Shown piece by piece: positions 1 through 10,166 of a stretch of DNA of 64,000 bases; the stretch's first letter is position 1, and every line of letters begins with the position of its first letter. The DNA is from Pelagerythrobacter marinus. GTDB lineage: Bacteria; Pseudomonadota; Alphaproteobacteria; Sphingomonadales; Sphingomonadaceae. The notes under the pieces are model-generated. The model saw nothing but the letters and a program-made list of their open reading frames with translations, searched no databases and was not told the DNA's origin. Location of the stretch: assembly GCF_009827515.1 (NCBI RefSeq), contig NZ_WTYO01000006.1:1-64000 (forward strand), read 5' to 3'. The translations under genes were made by a program, and so were the position numbers.

Positions 1-54
1 GTGCGGACGGTTACGCCGGGAGGAAAGGCAAGCGGACGGAACCGGCCGGTGCCG

Positions 55-98
55 CCTGGGCATCACAGGATTGCCACCTGGGCGTCACAGGGTTGCCT
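55..98. repeat. Imperfect 22-bp tandem repeat, two copies
   Basis: Copies at 55-76 and 77-98 begin with CCTGGGC and end with TTGCC plus one base. They differ at only three positions. No coding frame covers them convincingly. Confidence 0.7.
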
Positions 99-170
99 TG
101 GCAACATCCTTGCGAGTGGCGGGAGGGGTTGCCTTCAACCTCCCGCTCGGCCCTTCGAGGGGTGCGAGGC

Positions 171-206
171 GCGGACAGGGCCAGGGCTCGCGCTTGCCCT
201 GTCCGC
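171..206. other. Strong inverted repeat (10-bp perfect stem)
   Basis: GCGGACAGGG at 171-180 is the exact reverse complement of 197-206, with a 16-base loop. No T-tract follows on either strand, so it is not an obvious intrinsic terminator. Confidence 0.6.
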
Positions 207-502
207 CAGAGGCTATCGCGGGAGCGTCCCCTGGAAAGGCTCGCGGCGTTGAGGTCCGCCGCGGGCCGGGCAAGGGACATGCCCCGTTACGAATAGTCCT
301 CGCATCCCGGCACAGGGGTGCTTTATCGAGCGGTCACTAGCCCCCCGAGGCACCGGCCGTATGGACGAAGCGGCCAGACGTGACGCGTACACGCTTTGCC
401 CCCGTCGCTGTAGCCAGCCTGGACTGGCCCTCACCACATAACCAAAACGGTTATAAATGTCAAGGGAAATGTGCCAAGGACGCTTTCGCGCGCCGTTGCG
501 GG

Positions 503-1648
503 CTACCCCGCGCGGGTATGGAGCGCGGCGAGCGCGATGCGGGCGTAGATCCGCGACAGCGCGTGGAGATCGTCGACCGCGACGGCCTCGTCGCGCTTGT
601 GCATCGTCGCGTTGCACAGCCCGAACTCGATCACCGGGCACAGGTCTTTCAGGAAGCGGGCGTCGGACGTGCCGCCGCCGGTGGACGCTTCGGGCTCGAT
701 ACCGGTTTCGGCTGCGATCGCGCTGGCGACGAGCTGCGAGAATGCGCCCGGCGGGGTCAGGAAGGGCTCGCCCGAGATCACCGGCCGCGCACGGCCGCCG
801 TGCCTTTGCGCGATGGCGGAAATCGTCTCCGACAGCGAGGCGCCCGAATGCCGGTCGTTGAAGCGGATCGAGATGCGCGCGGTGGCCTTGGCCGGGATGA
901 CGTTGTGCGCCGGGTTGCCGACTTCCAGCTCGGTGATCTCGATATTCGACGGCTGGAACCAGTCGGTCCCCTCGTCCAGCGCCAGCGCGTCGATCTCCGC
1001 CAGCATCGCGACCAGGCGCGGCACCGGGTTGTCGGCATTCTGCGGATAGGCGACGTGGCCCTGCGTCCCCTCTACCTCGAGCCAGATGTTGACCGATCCG
1101 CGCCGGCCGATCTTCATCGTGTCGCCCAGCCGGTTCACGCTGGTCGGCTCGCCCACCAGGCACAGGTCCGGCCGGATGCCGCGGTCGCGCATGTAATCGA
1201 TCAGCGCGCGCGTGCCGTGGATGGCCGGACCTTCCTCGTCGCCGGTGATGACGAAGCTGATCGTGCCCGCTTCGGGCGGGACCGCGACGACCGCCGCGAC
1301 CATCGCCGCGATCGCGCCCTTCATGTCCACCGCGCCGCGGCCATAGAGCAGCTCTCCGCCCGGCGCATCGCGCCGTTCGGGGGCGAAGGGCCCGCTGGTC
1401 CAGCCGTCGCCCGGGGGCACGACGTCGAGGTGGCCGGCGAAGGCGAAGTGGCGCGAGCCCGGCGGCCCCTGGCGCACCGCGAACATGTTCTCCACCGGCC
1501 CGTCGGGCGCGTCCCCCGCGGTGAAGCGGTGGACCGCGAAGCCGGCGGGGGCCAGCATGTCTTCGAGCACGTCGAACACCTGGCCGGTGGCGGGGGTGAC
1601 GCTGGGGGCGGCGATCAGCTTCTCGGCAAGCAGGCTGGCGTCGGTCAT
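503..1648 (-). CDS. dapE: Succinyl-diaminopimelate desuccinylase
   Basis: This M20-family metallopeptidase hydrolyses N-succinyl-LL-2,6-diaminopimelate to LL-diaminopimelate and succinate, supplying lysine and the peptidoglycan cross-linking amino acid in the cytoplasm. The 381-residue length is normal. Visible di-zinc motifs are GHLDVVP (H73, D75), RGAVDMKG (D108) and GDEEG (E138/E139), and a GGTSDARF segment near the C-terminus matches the family. The ATG at 1648 gives a normal N-terminus. It is monocistronic here; the next leftward sequence is non-coding and the cupin gene diverges on the other side. Function is secure from the motifs. Confidence 0.95.
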   Translation of the reverse strand: MTDASLLAEKLIAAPSVTPATGQVFDVLEDMLAPAGFAVHRFTAGDAPDGPVENMFAVRQGPPGSRHFAFAGHLDVVPPGDGWTSGPFAPERRDAPGGELLYGRGAVDMKGAIAAMVAAVVAVPPEAGTISFVITGDEEGPAIHGTRALIDYMRDRGIRPDLCLVGEPTSVNRLGDTMKIGRRGSVNIWLEVEGTQGHVAYPQNADNPVPRLVAMLAEIDALALDEGTDWFQPSNIEITELEVGNPAHNVIPAKATARISIRFNDRHSGASLSETISAIAQRHGGRARPVISGEPFLTPPGAFSQLVASAIAAETGIEPEASTGGGTSDARFLKDLCPVIEFGLCNATMHKRDEAVAVDDLHALSRIYARIALAALHTRAG

Positions 1649-1701
1649 GGCTGGCGGGTTAGACCACCGCGCGCGCAGTGACCAGCCACCGGAGACGCTC
1701 G

Positions 1702-2169
1702 ATGCCCCGAATAGACCTCGACGCCGTGCCGCAGACCAATGCCACCGGCTATCCCGCCCCCCACGATCGCGCGGTCGCGGGGCGCTGGCACCGCCGGCTC
1801 GCCCCGGCGGGCGGGCTGACCGCGCTGGGCGCGAGCCACGTCGTGCTGAAGCCCGGGGCCTGGTCGTCGCAGCGCCACTGGCACGCGGCGGAGGACGAGC
1901 TGCTGGTCATGCTCTCGGGCGAGGCCGTGCTGGTGGAGGACGGCGGCGAGACCGTGCTGCGCGCGGGCGACGTGGCCGCCTGGCCGATGGGGGTGCGCGA
2001 CGGGCACCACCTGCAGAACCGGGCGGCGCAGGACTGCGTGTTCGTGGTCGTGAGCGCCGGCGACCGCGCCGCCGACCACGGCGAATACCCGGACATCGAC
2101 ATGGTCTTCGGCCCCGAAGGCTACGCCCGCGAGGACGGCACGCCTTACGGCGCGAACCGCACGCCGTAG
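1702..2169 (+). CDS. Cupin-domain protein
   Basis: A 155-residue protein with one conserved cupin barrel. Residues about 40-110 carry the first cupin motif (RHWHAAEDELLVML, with His, His and Glu in ligand position) and the second (GDVAAWPMGVRDGHHLQN). Such small cupins bind a metal and are often annotated as sugar isomerase-like or transcription-factor-associated cupins, but no substrate can be read from the sequence. I start at the ATG at 1702 (MPRIDLD) rather than the upstream GTG at 1678, whose extra residues are arginine-rich and unlike the family. It is transcribed divergently from dapE, with 53 bases between the two starts, so the promoters must lie in that gap. Confidence 0.85.
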   Translation: MPRIDLDAVPQTNATGYPAPHDRAVAGRWHRRLAPAGGLTALGASHVVLKPGAWSSQRHWHAAEDELLVMLSGEAVLVEDGGETVLRAGDVAAWPMGVRDGHHLQNRAAQDCVFVVVSAGDRAADHGEYPDIDMVFGPEGYAREDGTPYGANRTP

Positions 2170-2178
2170 GGCGCGCCT

Positions 2179-3075
2179 TCAGGGAATCCGGTCGAGCTTG
2201 CCCGGCGCGAAGGCGGCGTCGAGCAGGTCGGCGATCCGCAGGCCCGCCTGGGCCAGGCGCCGTTCGACCACCGGGACGGCGGCGGCGATGTCGTCCTGCG
2301 TCAGCGCGGTCTCACCGGGCAGGTCGCCTTCGCACGGCGCGCGGTCGAAGGCGGTCGGATAGACGAAGTCGCGCGCGATCTGCCACGATTCGCGCCCCCA
2401 GTCGGCCGGCTGCCCGCCCGCCAGCGCCTGCCGCTCCGCCGCGGCATAGCGGCGCACCAGCGGCGGCTGGGCCGCGGTGATCGCGCGTTCGGCCAGCGCG
2501 GTGTCCCAGATCGAATGGAGGTTGAGGCCGGGCACGATGCCATAGGCGGTCTCGCGGTCGTTGCCGCCGCGGTCGTCCTTTTCGCCCGAATGGAGCGGCA
2601 TGTGCACGTCGCCGGCGAAATGGACCATGAAGGCCAGCGCCTCGAGCCGGACGTTCGCCGGCAGGCTCTCGTCCGAAAGGATGCGGAAATTGCGCTCCAC
2701 CTGCGCGGTCACGCAGTTGCCGCCGGGGCAGTTGGCGCGCGCGTCGTAAGGTTCGCAGACCGGGGCGGTGCGATAGTGCCAGGCCGCGGTATAGCCCCAG
2801 CGCCAGTAATCGCGCCGCACGCAGTCGGGCCAGGTCGAGGCGTCGGCGAGGTCGGCGATGCGGCATTCGGGCGTGCCCAGCTCGGCATCGTGCGCGACGA
2901 GGCGCGCGATCGCCGCGCGCGTTTCGGGCGAGACGTTGGCGAGCGCGATGTCCGCCGTCGTGCGGTGGCCGTAATAGCCCCAGGCCGCGGCCCCCTGGGG
3001 GGCGAGCGCGGCCAGCGCCAGCGCGAGCGCCGCGATCAGACGCGCGGCGCGGTCTCGTATTGCTCGATCACCCAT
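2179..3075 (-). CDS. Secreted S1/P1-family zinc nuclease
   Basis: A 298-residue exported nuclease that would cleave single-stranded DNA and RNA in the periplasm or outside the cell, probably for nucleotide scavenging. A signal peptide ends in APQGAAA, and the mature protein would begin at W32, the residue whose free amino group binds zinc in P1 nuclease. All expected zinc ligands can be placed: W32 and H37 (WGYYGH), D84 (TWPD), H100 (WHYRT), H152, D156 and H162 (in VHFAGDVHMPLH), H187 and D191 (LHSIWD). The ATG at 3075 overlaps the end of the upstream GST gene by 40 bases, suggesting translational coupling. Confidence 0.9.
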   Translation of the reverse strand: MGDRAIRDRAARLIAALALALAALAPQGAAAWGYYGHRTTADIALANVSPETRAAIARLVAHDAELGTPECRIADLADASTWPDCVRRDYWRWGYTAAWHYRTAPVCEPYDARANCPGGNCVTAQVERNFRILSDESLPANVRLEALAFMVHFAGDVHMPLHSGEKDDRGGNDRETAYGIVPGLNLHSIWDTALAERAITAAQPPLVRRYAAAERQALAGGQPADWGRESWQIARDFVYPTAFDRAPCEGDLPGETALTQDDIAAAVPVVERRLAQAGLRIADLLDAAFAPGKLDRIP

Positions 3076-3701
3076 TGTTCGTCTTCCGCCCCGTCGATCC
3101 AGGCCTGCATCCATTCGTGTTCCCACACCGCCTCCATGTACGCGCGGGCGAAACCGGGCACCGCGATCCCGTAAGTGACGAAGCGCGAGACGACGGGGGC
3201 GTAGAACACGTCCGCCGCGCCGAACGTGCCGAACAGGAACGGCCCGCCCTTGCCGAACCGGGCGCGCGCCTCGGCCCAGAGCTGGAGCACGCGCACGATG
3301 TCGTCGCGCGCCGCGTCGCTGAGGCCCACGCCGTCGAAGCGCTTGCGCACGTTCATCGGGCATTCGCTGCGCATCGCCATGTACGAGCTGTGCATTTCGG
3401 CGACCATCGACAGCGCCATGCCGCGCGCCGCGTCGTCCCGGGGCCAGAAGCGTTCGCGCCCGACCTTGTCGGCGAGATAGTCCATGATCGCCAGGCTGTC
3501 CCAGATCACGGTCTCGCCGTCCCACAGCACCGGGACCTTGCCCGAGGGCATGATCTCGCCCGATTCGCGCTTGAGCGCGGCCCAGTCGTCGCCGCCGATG
3601 TTGACCGTCAGCTCCTCGAACGAGAGGCCCGACTGCTTGAGCGCGAGCCAGGCCCTGAGGCTCCAGCTCGAATAGTTCTTGTTGCCGATGATCAGCTTCA
3701 T
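3036..3701 (-). CDS. Glutathione S-transferase family protein
   Basis: A 221-residue cytoplasmic protein of the GST fold. The N-terminal thioredoxin-like half (to about residue 80) begins KLIIGNKNYSSWSLRAW, where the serines lie at the glutathione-activating position, and contains the cis-proline motif GKVPVLWDG followed by ESxAI-like WDSLAIMDYLA. The C-terminal half is the helical domain. The exact substrate is unknown; members of this subgroup are annotated as plain GSTs. It is the first gene of a two-gene unit with the S1/P1 nuclease, whose start lies inside its 3-prime end. No functional link between the two is evident. Confidence 0.9.
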   Translation of the reverse strand: MKLIIGNKNYSSWSLRAWLALKQSGLSFEELTVNIGGDDWAALKRESGEIMPSGKVPVLWDGETVIWDSLAIMDYLADKVGRERFWPRDDAARGMALSMVAEMHSSYMAMRSECPMNVRKRFDGVGLSDAARDDIVRVLQLWAEARARFGKGGPFLFGTFGAADVFYAPVVSRFVTYGIAVPGFARAYMEAVWEHEWMQAWIDGAEDEQWVIEQYETAPRV

Positions 3702-3800
3702 GCCTGCGCCCGTTTTGCCTGCCGCGCGGGACCTAGGGGCTCGGTGCGGGCAAGTCGAGGGCCAAGCCGCACCGTTTTCGCCCCGGCGCGGGTTTCGCCG

Positions 3801-3848
3801 GCGGGCCGGTGCCGGCTAGCTGAAGCGGGCCGGTGCCGGCTAGCTGAA
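3801..3848. repeat. Perfect 24-bp tandem duplication covering a stop codon
   Basis: 3801-3824 and 3825-3848 are identical. Read on the minus strand each unit begins TTCAGCTAG, encoding Phe-Ser-stop. The copy nearer the RDD gene supplies its real C-terminus; the other lies just downstream and would be a second in-frame stop. Confidence 0.9.
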
Positions 3849-4754
3849 CTTGTCCGCCTTGCGCCGACCGAAGCGCATTTCCCCCTCCAGCCGGGCGCGG
3901 AGCTGGGCATAGAACGCCTCGAGGAAGGCGCGCTCGTCCCCGCGGCCCGGGTTCCAGCCGATCTTGCGGCAGATGGCGGCATGGACCGCCTCCAGCGTTT
4001 CGGGATCGCCGTCGCGCAGGACGCCTTCGAGCGTCTGCAGCTCGTACTCGCCGTAGATCGCCAGTTCCTCCTCGCCGAAACGGTACTGCGCCCCGGTCAC
4101 CGTGCTGGCCCCTTCGCGCGCGGCGCCGCCGGTGGACAGCGCGTCGGCCAGGCTGGCGCGCGGCGCCTCGACCACCCAGGTCCCGGCGATCACGTCGCCG
4201 GCGCGCAGCGCGTCGCGGTTGAAGCAGGGGAACAGCAGGAAGACGAGGAACCAGGCCGCCCCCGCGATCCCGGCGGCGCCCATCTCTCCGCTGGAGGCGG
4301 AGATCAGCAGCGCGAGCGGCAGGAACAGCTCGATATCGCGCAGCAGGTTGCGCGCCAGCACCGCCTCGGGCGTCAGCCGCCCGCCGTCGCGCGCGGCGAC
4401 CCGGATGCCGGCCAGCCGCTTGCCGATCGTGGCCCCGCGCGGGCCCATCTCCAGCGCGAGGAAATAGCCGTTCCACAGCACGAACCAGATCAGCGTATAG
4501 GCGACGAAGATGAACTCGGCCGCTTCCTCGCCGCCCGCCGTCCCGTCCAGCGCGAGGCTGGTCGCGAGGTAGAAGGCGCCGATCGCCATCGCGATCGCGG
4601 TGACGAAGAGGATGATGAAATCGATGATCAGCGCCCCGGCGCGGGCGGCGCGGCTGGCGACGGTGAAGGGAAGCGCGATCCCTTCCGGGGTCACGACCTC
4701 GCGCATCCGGCGCGCGCGCTGGGCCCGGTGCCGCGCGGTGCCGGCTGCGGTCAT
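3840..4754 (-). CDS. RDD-family inner-membrane protein
   Basis: A 304-residue membrane protein, last of the six-gene MoxR operon. After a 30-residue arginine-rich N-terminus it has the RDD domain: a first helix around 40-62 preceded by ASRAARAGA and containing the acidic residue of the family, a second around 80-105, then GATIGKRLAGIRV, the typical post-helix motif, and a third around 145-185. The C-terminal 110 residues are soluble, charged and not recognised. RDD proteins are poorly characterised; some are ion exchangers. The start ATG at 4754 overlaps the upstream stop by four bases (ATGA). The gene ends inside a 24-bp tandem duplication. Confidence 0.85.
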   Translation of the reverse strand: MTAAGTARHRAQRARRMREVVTPEGIALPFTVASRAARAGALIIDFIILFVTAIAMAIGAFYLATSLALDGTAGGEEAAEFIFVAYTLIWFVLWNGYFLALEMGPRGATIGKRLAGIRVAARDGGRLTPEAVLARNLLRDIELFLPLALLISASSGEMGAAGIAGAAWFLVFLLFPCFNRDALRAGDVIAGTWVVEAPRASLADALSTGGAAREGASTVTGAQYRFGEEELAIYGEYELQTLEGVLRDGDPETLEAVHAAICRKIGWNPGRGDERAFLEAFYAQLRARLEGEMRFGRRKADKFS

Positions 4755-5821
4755 GCCCCGTCCCCCGCGTCCGGCGCGCGCTTGCGCGCGAAGGCGAAGA
4801 AATAGGCCAGCCACGCCAGCAGCATCGTCGTGCCGATCAGCAGGCGCCCCTCGGTCCCGAGCAGTTGCCGGGGGAAGGCCTCCAGCACGGCGGCGGCGAC
4901 GAGCATGATCACAACCCCGACCATCACCTGCGCCCCGCGCCGCCCGCTCGCGGCCGCGGCGGCCAGGATCGAGCGGTCGCCGGGGAAGGCCATCGCGCGC
5001 CCGATATGCAGGCCCGCCGCCCCGGCGAGGAGGATCGCGAACAGCTCGGTCGTGCCGTGCACGGCGAGCCAGGCGGCGAATTCCAGCGTCAGCCCCGCAT
5101 CGTGGTAGAGCCACAGCATCGCGCCGAGCAGCGCCATGTTGTGCAGCAGCAGCATCAGCGACGGAATGCCGAAGGCGAAGCCGAGCGCGAAGGCCAGGAT
5201 CGCCACGCCGGCATTGTTGCTGAACAGCTGCGCCGCGAAGGCGGACAGGCCGGCGGCCTCGTCCTGCGCCCGGAGGCTTTCGAGCAGGGCCGCGCGCCCG
5301 GCGCCGGGGACCCGTTCGCCCGCCATCTCTGCCGGGACGAGGGCGAAGAACCATTCGCGCTCGCGCATCACCAGCAGCCAGCCGACGATCGTGCCCGCGA
5401 CCATGACCGCCAGGGCGACGCAGATGTCGAGCCAGATCGCCCGGACCGCGCGGCTCAGCCCGCCGCCGAGGAAGGCGCGCAGCCAGGCGATGAACCCCTG
5501 GCGCGGGCCATAGACCTGGAACCAGGCGCGCTGGACCAGCGCGTCGAGGTAGGCAAGCGTCGCCGTGTCGAGCGAAGTCTCGCGCGCGACCGCGAGGCTG
5601 GAGGCCGCGGTGCGGTAAAGCGCGGGCAGGGCCAGGACATCCTCGTCCGAAAGGCCGCGCAGGCGCCCTTTCTCCATCCGCGCGACGATCGCGTCGAGCC
5701 GGCGCCAGTCGCCCTCGCGCTCCAGCCGGAAGCGGTCGGACCGCAGCGCCGCGGCCTCGACGTCGGGCGGCGGGGCGACTTCGGCCCGGCCGAACAGGGT
5801 TCGCAGGATCGGGGCCTTCAT
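4751..5821 (-). CDS. SpoIIM-like (stage II sporulation M family) membrane protein
   Basis: A 356-residue inner-membrane protein with a soluble N-terminal third and at least five predicted membrane helices between about residues 125 and 345. The family name comes from the Bacillus engulfment protein, but in Gram-negative bacteria these proteins sit in MoxR/DUF58 operons and have no sporulation role. Here it lies between the DUF58 and RDD genes, overlapping each by four bases, so it is certainly co-translated with them. Its likely role is in a membrane complex serviced by the MoxR ATPase; that is inference from context. Confidence 0.85.
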   Translation of the reverse strand: MKAPILRTLFGRAEVAPPPDVEAAALRSDRFRLEREGDWRRLDAIVARMEKGRLRGLSDEDVLALPALYRTAASSLAVARETSLDTATLAYLDALVQRAWFQVYGPRQGFIAWLRAFLGGGLSRAVRAIWLDICVALAVMVAGTIVGWLLVMREREWFFALVPAEMAGERVPGAGRAALLESLRAQDEAAGLSAFAAQLFSNNAGVAILAFALGFAFGIPSLMLLLHNMALLGAMLWLYHDAGLTLEFAAWLAVHGTTELFAILLAGAAGLHIGRAMAFPGDRSILAAAAASGRRGAQVMVGVVIMLVAAAVLEAFPRQLLGTEGRLLIGTTMLLAWLAYFFAFARKRAPDAGDGA

Positions 5822-7146
5822 CCGATCGCCTCCGCCCGCTTGATCTCCAGGTAGCGATCGATCAGGCGGTAGCCGATCCGGTCCCACGGCGCCTCGATGA
5901 TGTCGACCCCCATCTGCCGCAGTCGTTCGAGCACCAGGGCCCGCTGGCGCAGCAGGGTCTCGGCCGCGACCGCGGTGGCGAGCGAATCGAGCGATTCGGG
6001 CTCCGCGTCGGACAGGCCCGCCAGGTCCTCGTCCTCGATCGTCACGAACAGGACCAGGTGCCGGTCGACCAGCCGGCCGATGCTCTCGATCATCAGTTCG
6101 GCCCCGGTCGGGTCGGTGAAGTCGGAAAACAGCACGATCATCGAACGGCGCTGGAGCCGCGTGGCGAGCGTGGCGAGGGCGAGAGTGAAATTGGGTTCCT
6201 GCGCGTGGTACTCGAGCCCGGCGGCGGCGCGCTGGAGGCGGTGGAAATTGCGCGAGTTGCCGACGAAAGGCGTCGAGAGTTCGGGCCGCTGGGCGAAGCC
6301 GAACAGGGCCACCCGGTCGCCGCCCTTGAGCGCGACGTAGCTGGCGGTCAGCGCCGCGGTCACCGCGCGGTCGATCCGCGGCAGGCCGCCGACCGGCTCG
6401 CACATGGCCTGGCCGCAGTCGAAGGCCAAGACGATCTGGTTGTTGCGCTCGCTCTCGTTCTCGCGGGCATAGAGGCGGGTGTGGCGCGCGCTCGCCTTCC
6501 AGTCGATCCGGCGCCGGTCCATCCCCGGTTCGTATTCGCTCAAGGCCTCGAACTGGGTGCCCTCGCCGCGGATGCGCCGCGCGATCAGGCCGAACTGCGC
6601 GTCGCGCAGGAAAGCCTGCAGTTCGGGGCTGCGCACCGGGGCGAGATCGGGCCAGATGCGTACGTTTTCGTCCAGCGCGTGGCTCGCCTGGCGCGCGCCG
6701 AGGCCGAGCGGCCCGGCCCAGCGCAGCCAGACCCGGTGGACCGGGGCCGTGCCGCGCCGCCCGGGCGTGACCTCGGCCGTGCCCTGCCAGGCGCCGGCCT
6801 GCGGGGCGAAGGGGGCGGCGAAGCGCACGCCGCCCGCCGGGTCGAGCCGGGGATCGACCGCCAGCGCGACGTCGACCGGCGTGCGCGCGGCGCGCCCGGC
6901 AATCTCCGTCAGGGCCAGCACGGTCAGCGGCTCGCCCACTTCGGCGTCGGCCGGCAGGTGGACGCGCCAGTCGGTCATGCGCCCGGCCAGCAGGCCGTCG
7001 AGCACGATGACGACCAGCAGCGCGACCCCGGCGGCCGGCGCGACCACCCACGCCTGGGGCGCGGCCGCGGCGATCACGATCGCCAGCGGGGCGGCCAGCG
7101 CCGCCAGCCAGGCCGCGCGCGCGGTGGGCACGACGGGCAGGGTCAC
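5818..7146 (-). CDS. DUF58 domain protein (von Willebrand A-like)
   Basis: A 442-residue protein with an N-terminal membrane hairpin (roughly residues 8-55) and a C-terminal DUF58 region with the diagnostic YEPGMDRRRIDWKASAR block near residue 230. The segment after it (NNQIVLAFDCGQ, and later VLFSDFTD) has the layout of a vWA metal-ion-dependent adhesion fold. DUF58 proteins pair with MoxR AAA+ ATPases and are thought to present client proteins or metals. I start at GTG 7146 because in-frame upstream sequence runs back into the MoxR gene and is arginine-rich; this leaves a 31-base gap from the MoxR stop. A 4-base overlap joins it to the SpoIIM gene. Confidence 0.85.
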   Translation of the reverse strand: MTLPVVPTARAAWLAALAAPLAIVIAAAAPQAWVVAPAAGVALLVVIVLDGLLAGRMTDWRVHLPADAEVGEPLTVLALTEIAGRAARTPVDVALAVDPRLDPAGGVRFAAPFAPQAGAWQGTAEVTPGRRGTAPVHRVWLRWAGPLGLGARQASHALDENVRIWPDLAPVRSPELQAFLRDAQFGLIARRIRGEGTQFEALSEYEPGMDRRRIDWKASARHTRLYARENESERNNQIVLAFDCGQAMCEPVGGLPRIDRAVTAALTASYVALKGGDRVALFGFAQRPELSTPFVGNSRNFHRLQRAAAGLEYHAQEPNFTLALATLATRLQRRSMIVLFSDFTDPTGAELMIESIGRLVDRHLVLFVTIEDEDLAGLSDAEPESLDSLATAVAAETLLRQRALVLERLRQMGVDIIEAPWDRIGYRLIDRYLEIKRAEAIG

Positions 7147-7177
7147 CGCGCCGCCCGCACAGCGGGGGAGGCGCGGG

Positions 7178-8136
<959 letters not shown>

Positions 8137-8140
<4 letters not shown>

Positions 8141-9429
8141 CGAACCAGTTTCCTTTCGAGGGATTTCAGCGCGCGCGCGGCGCGCAGGATTTCTTGGGGC
8201 CGCGCGGCCGTGTCGAGCGCGGCCGCCAGTTCGGCGAAGGGCGGCGCGCCGGGCAGGCGGCGGGCGATCGCGCGATCGAGCGCCGCGTCGTCGGGCCGGC
8301 GCAAGTGCAGGGCATCGGCGATCCGCTGCCGCACCGCGCGGGCATAGGGCGCGGTCAGCAGGTGGAGCCGCCCGGTGCGAAGGGTGAAGGCGGCGCTGTT
8401 GGCGACCAGGCTGCCCTTGCCGAAAGCGATCGCGCGCGCTTCGGCCAGCGGCGGGCCGAACCGGCGGAACGCGCGCCAGCCGACGATCGCCAGCGCGAGC
8501 AACAGGCACAGCGTGGCCGCGAGGAAGGGCGGCGTGAAGGCCAGCGTCAGCAGGCTCCTGTTCGCGCCCAGCCCGTTCAGCGTCACGTCGAACACGATCG
8601 GCATGTCCTGCCCTTCCAACGCGGTGTCGATCAGCGCGTGGGCCAGCGCGGCCCGTTCGCGGTCGGCCATGCCATAGTTGTTGAACAGGTCGGGGTCGGC
8701 GACGACGGTGAAGTTCCAGCGATCGGTGTCGAGATCGTCGGCCTCCGGGTCGGCGCGCGGCAGGCCCGCTGCCTCGTCCAGCACCGGGTAATAACCGCCG
8801 TCGTCGTAGTAGCCGGCAAGGACGCTGCCCTCGGCCGCGGTGACGAGCGGGATCACCGTCCCGTATTCGAGGACCTGGAGATTGCCCGGATCGGGCATCG
8901 CCCCGCGCCGGGCGCCCATCTGCCAGTGCGCCGCGCCGTCGCCGTCCAGCGCCAGCGGGGCCAGCCCGGTCGCGTAGCGGCCTTCGAAATCCTCCACCCA
9001 TTGCGGCGGGCGCGCATCGGCCAGGTAGACCCAGCCGTCTTCCGCCCCGACCGGGTCGCGGGCCGGGACTTCGAACGCGATCCACTTGGGCAGGACCAGG
9101 ATCGTCGGCCCGGCGTAGCGCCGGCGGGAGACGATCTCGGCGATCTCCTCCCCGTCGGCGCTGTGGGGCGGGGCCAGGACCAGCAGGTTCTCTTCGTCGA
9201 GCGAAGCCGCGCTGCGCGAAACGCGCACCTCGTGCCCCTCTTCCTCCAGCAGGCGGACGAGCGCGGCATAGCCGTCGAGCCCGCGCGCGATGGCGTGCCC
9301 GCTGCCCGCCGAGCCGCCCGACGTCTGGCCCGCCGCGATGAAGTAGAGCGTTGCCAGGAAAGCCGCGGCGCCGAACACCACGATGCCCAGCACGACCCGC
9401 GGGTCGAAGGCCGGCGGCGCGCCTTTCAT
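8137..9429 (-). CDS. DUF4350 domain membrane protein
   Basis: A 430-residue protein with one N-terminal membrane helix (about residues 12-35) and a second near residue 310, enclosing a periplasmic-facing domain of some 270 residues. The domain begins [19 protein letters not shown], typical of DUF4350, a GATase-like fold that has lost catalytic residues. Its molecular role is unknown. Four-base overlaps on both sides (with the DUF4129 gene upstream and moxR downstream) place it firmly in the operon. Expression must therefore follow the DUF4129 gene's promoter. Confidence 0.8.
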
Positions 9430-10133
9430 GCCCGGTCCGCCAGCGGCTGGAGGGCGAAGCGGGCATAGGCGTCGCGCGCGGCCTGCCAGTCCTCGCGCGC
9501 CAGGCTGCGCAGCGCGAACAGGCTGCGCTCGACCCGGCCGGCGATGGTCGCGAAGGCCTCGCGCGCGGGTTCGGGCAGGCCGGGCAGCATGGCCAGCTCG
9601 CGCGCGGTGCTCGACGGTTCGACCCAGCCGGGGCGGGCGGCGGCGATCTGCCCGACGCTGCGCCGGAGGAGGAGGTGCGTCGCCTCGTCGTAACGCCCCT
9701 CTGCCGCGAGGCGGTCGGCCTCTTCCAGCAGGGCGAGGGCCGCGGACCGCTCGGGCGTCCAGGGCGCGTCCCCGCCCTCGGCTTCGGGCGGCCTTTCGCG
9801 CGCCAGCAGCGGGGAGAGCAGGCGCCAGAGCAGCCAGGCGAGCAGCGCGACGGCCAGCGCCAGCAGGACCCACCTGGCCACCGGCCACGACAGGCCCAGC
9901 ACGCGGGCGATGGCGCCCAGCACGTCGCCCAGGAACGAGAAGAAGGCGGTCAGCCAGCCGGGCGGGGGCGCGGCCGCGGGCGCCTCGACCGGGGCGAACT
10001 GGATCGCGTCTTCCGCGCGCACGGCGGCCCAGGCGTCCTGCGCCGGCGCGTCGCCGGCCGTGGCCTCCGCCGCGATGTCCCCTGCCGCCCTCGTCACCGG
10101 CGGAGTGGTGACAGGTCGCACCGGGGCGCGCAA
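9426..10133 (-). CDS. DUF4129 domain membrane protein, first gene of the MoxR operon
   Basis: A 235-residue protein with one clear membrane helix around residues 88-108 and a C-terminal cytoplasmic segment containing [20 protein letters not shown], the conserved helical part of DUF4129. Such proteins lead MoxR/DUF58/DUF4350 operons across alphaproteobacteria; none has a defined biochemical activity. It begins at 10133, only 33 bases from the pheA stop on the same strand, so it may be transcribed partly by read-through from pheA as well as from a local promoter. Confidence 0.8.
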   Translation of the reverse strand: MRAPVRPVTTPPVTRAAGDIAAEATAGDAPAQDAWAAVRAEDAIQFAPVEAPAAAPPPGWLTAFFSFLGDVLGAIARVLGLSWPVARWVLLALAVALLAWLLWRLLSPLLARERPPEAEGGDAPWTPERSAALALLEEADRLAAEGRYDEATHLLLRRSVGQIAAARPGWVEPSSTARELAMLPGLPEPAREAFATIAGRVERSLFALRSLAREDWQAARDAYARFALQPLADRA

Positions 10134-10166
10134 GGGCGCAGGTGGGCGCTAACGGGCCGGGGCGGC

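Larger units (their letters stand above)
1..502. other. Intergenic stretch without a convincing gene
   Basis: Several overlapping open frames exist here on both strands, but none gives a recognisable protein and this is expected by chance in GC-rich DNA. The stretch holds an imperfect tandem repeat (55-98), a 10-bp-stem inverted repeat (171-206) and a small palindrome (438-454: ATAACC, 5-base spacer, GGTTAT). The structured DNA could belong to a leader or small RNA, but nothing identifies one. Confidence 0.55.

Noticed and set aside
1-502. Several overlapping short genes at the left edge
   Set aside because: At least four frames overlap with equal length on both strands, none with a recognisable product, which is typical of random GC-rich DNA.
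4751-7051. A 766-codon frame spanning DUF58 and SpoIIM
   Set aside because: Only its last 356 residues are the SpoIIM protein. The upstream part reads the DUF58 gene in the wrong frame and is arginine-rich nonsense.
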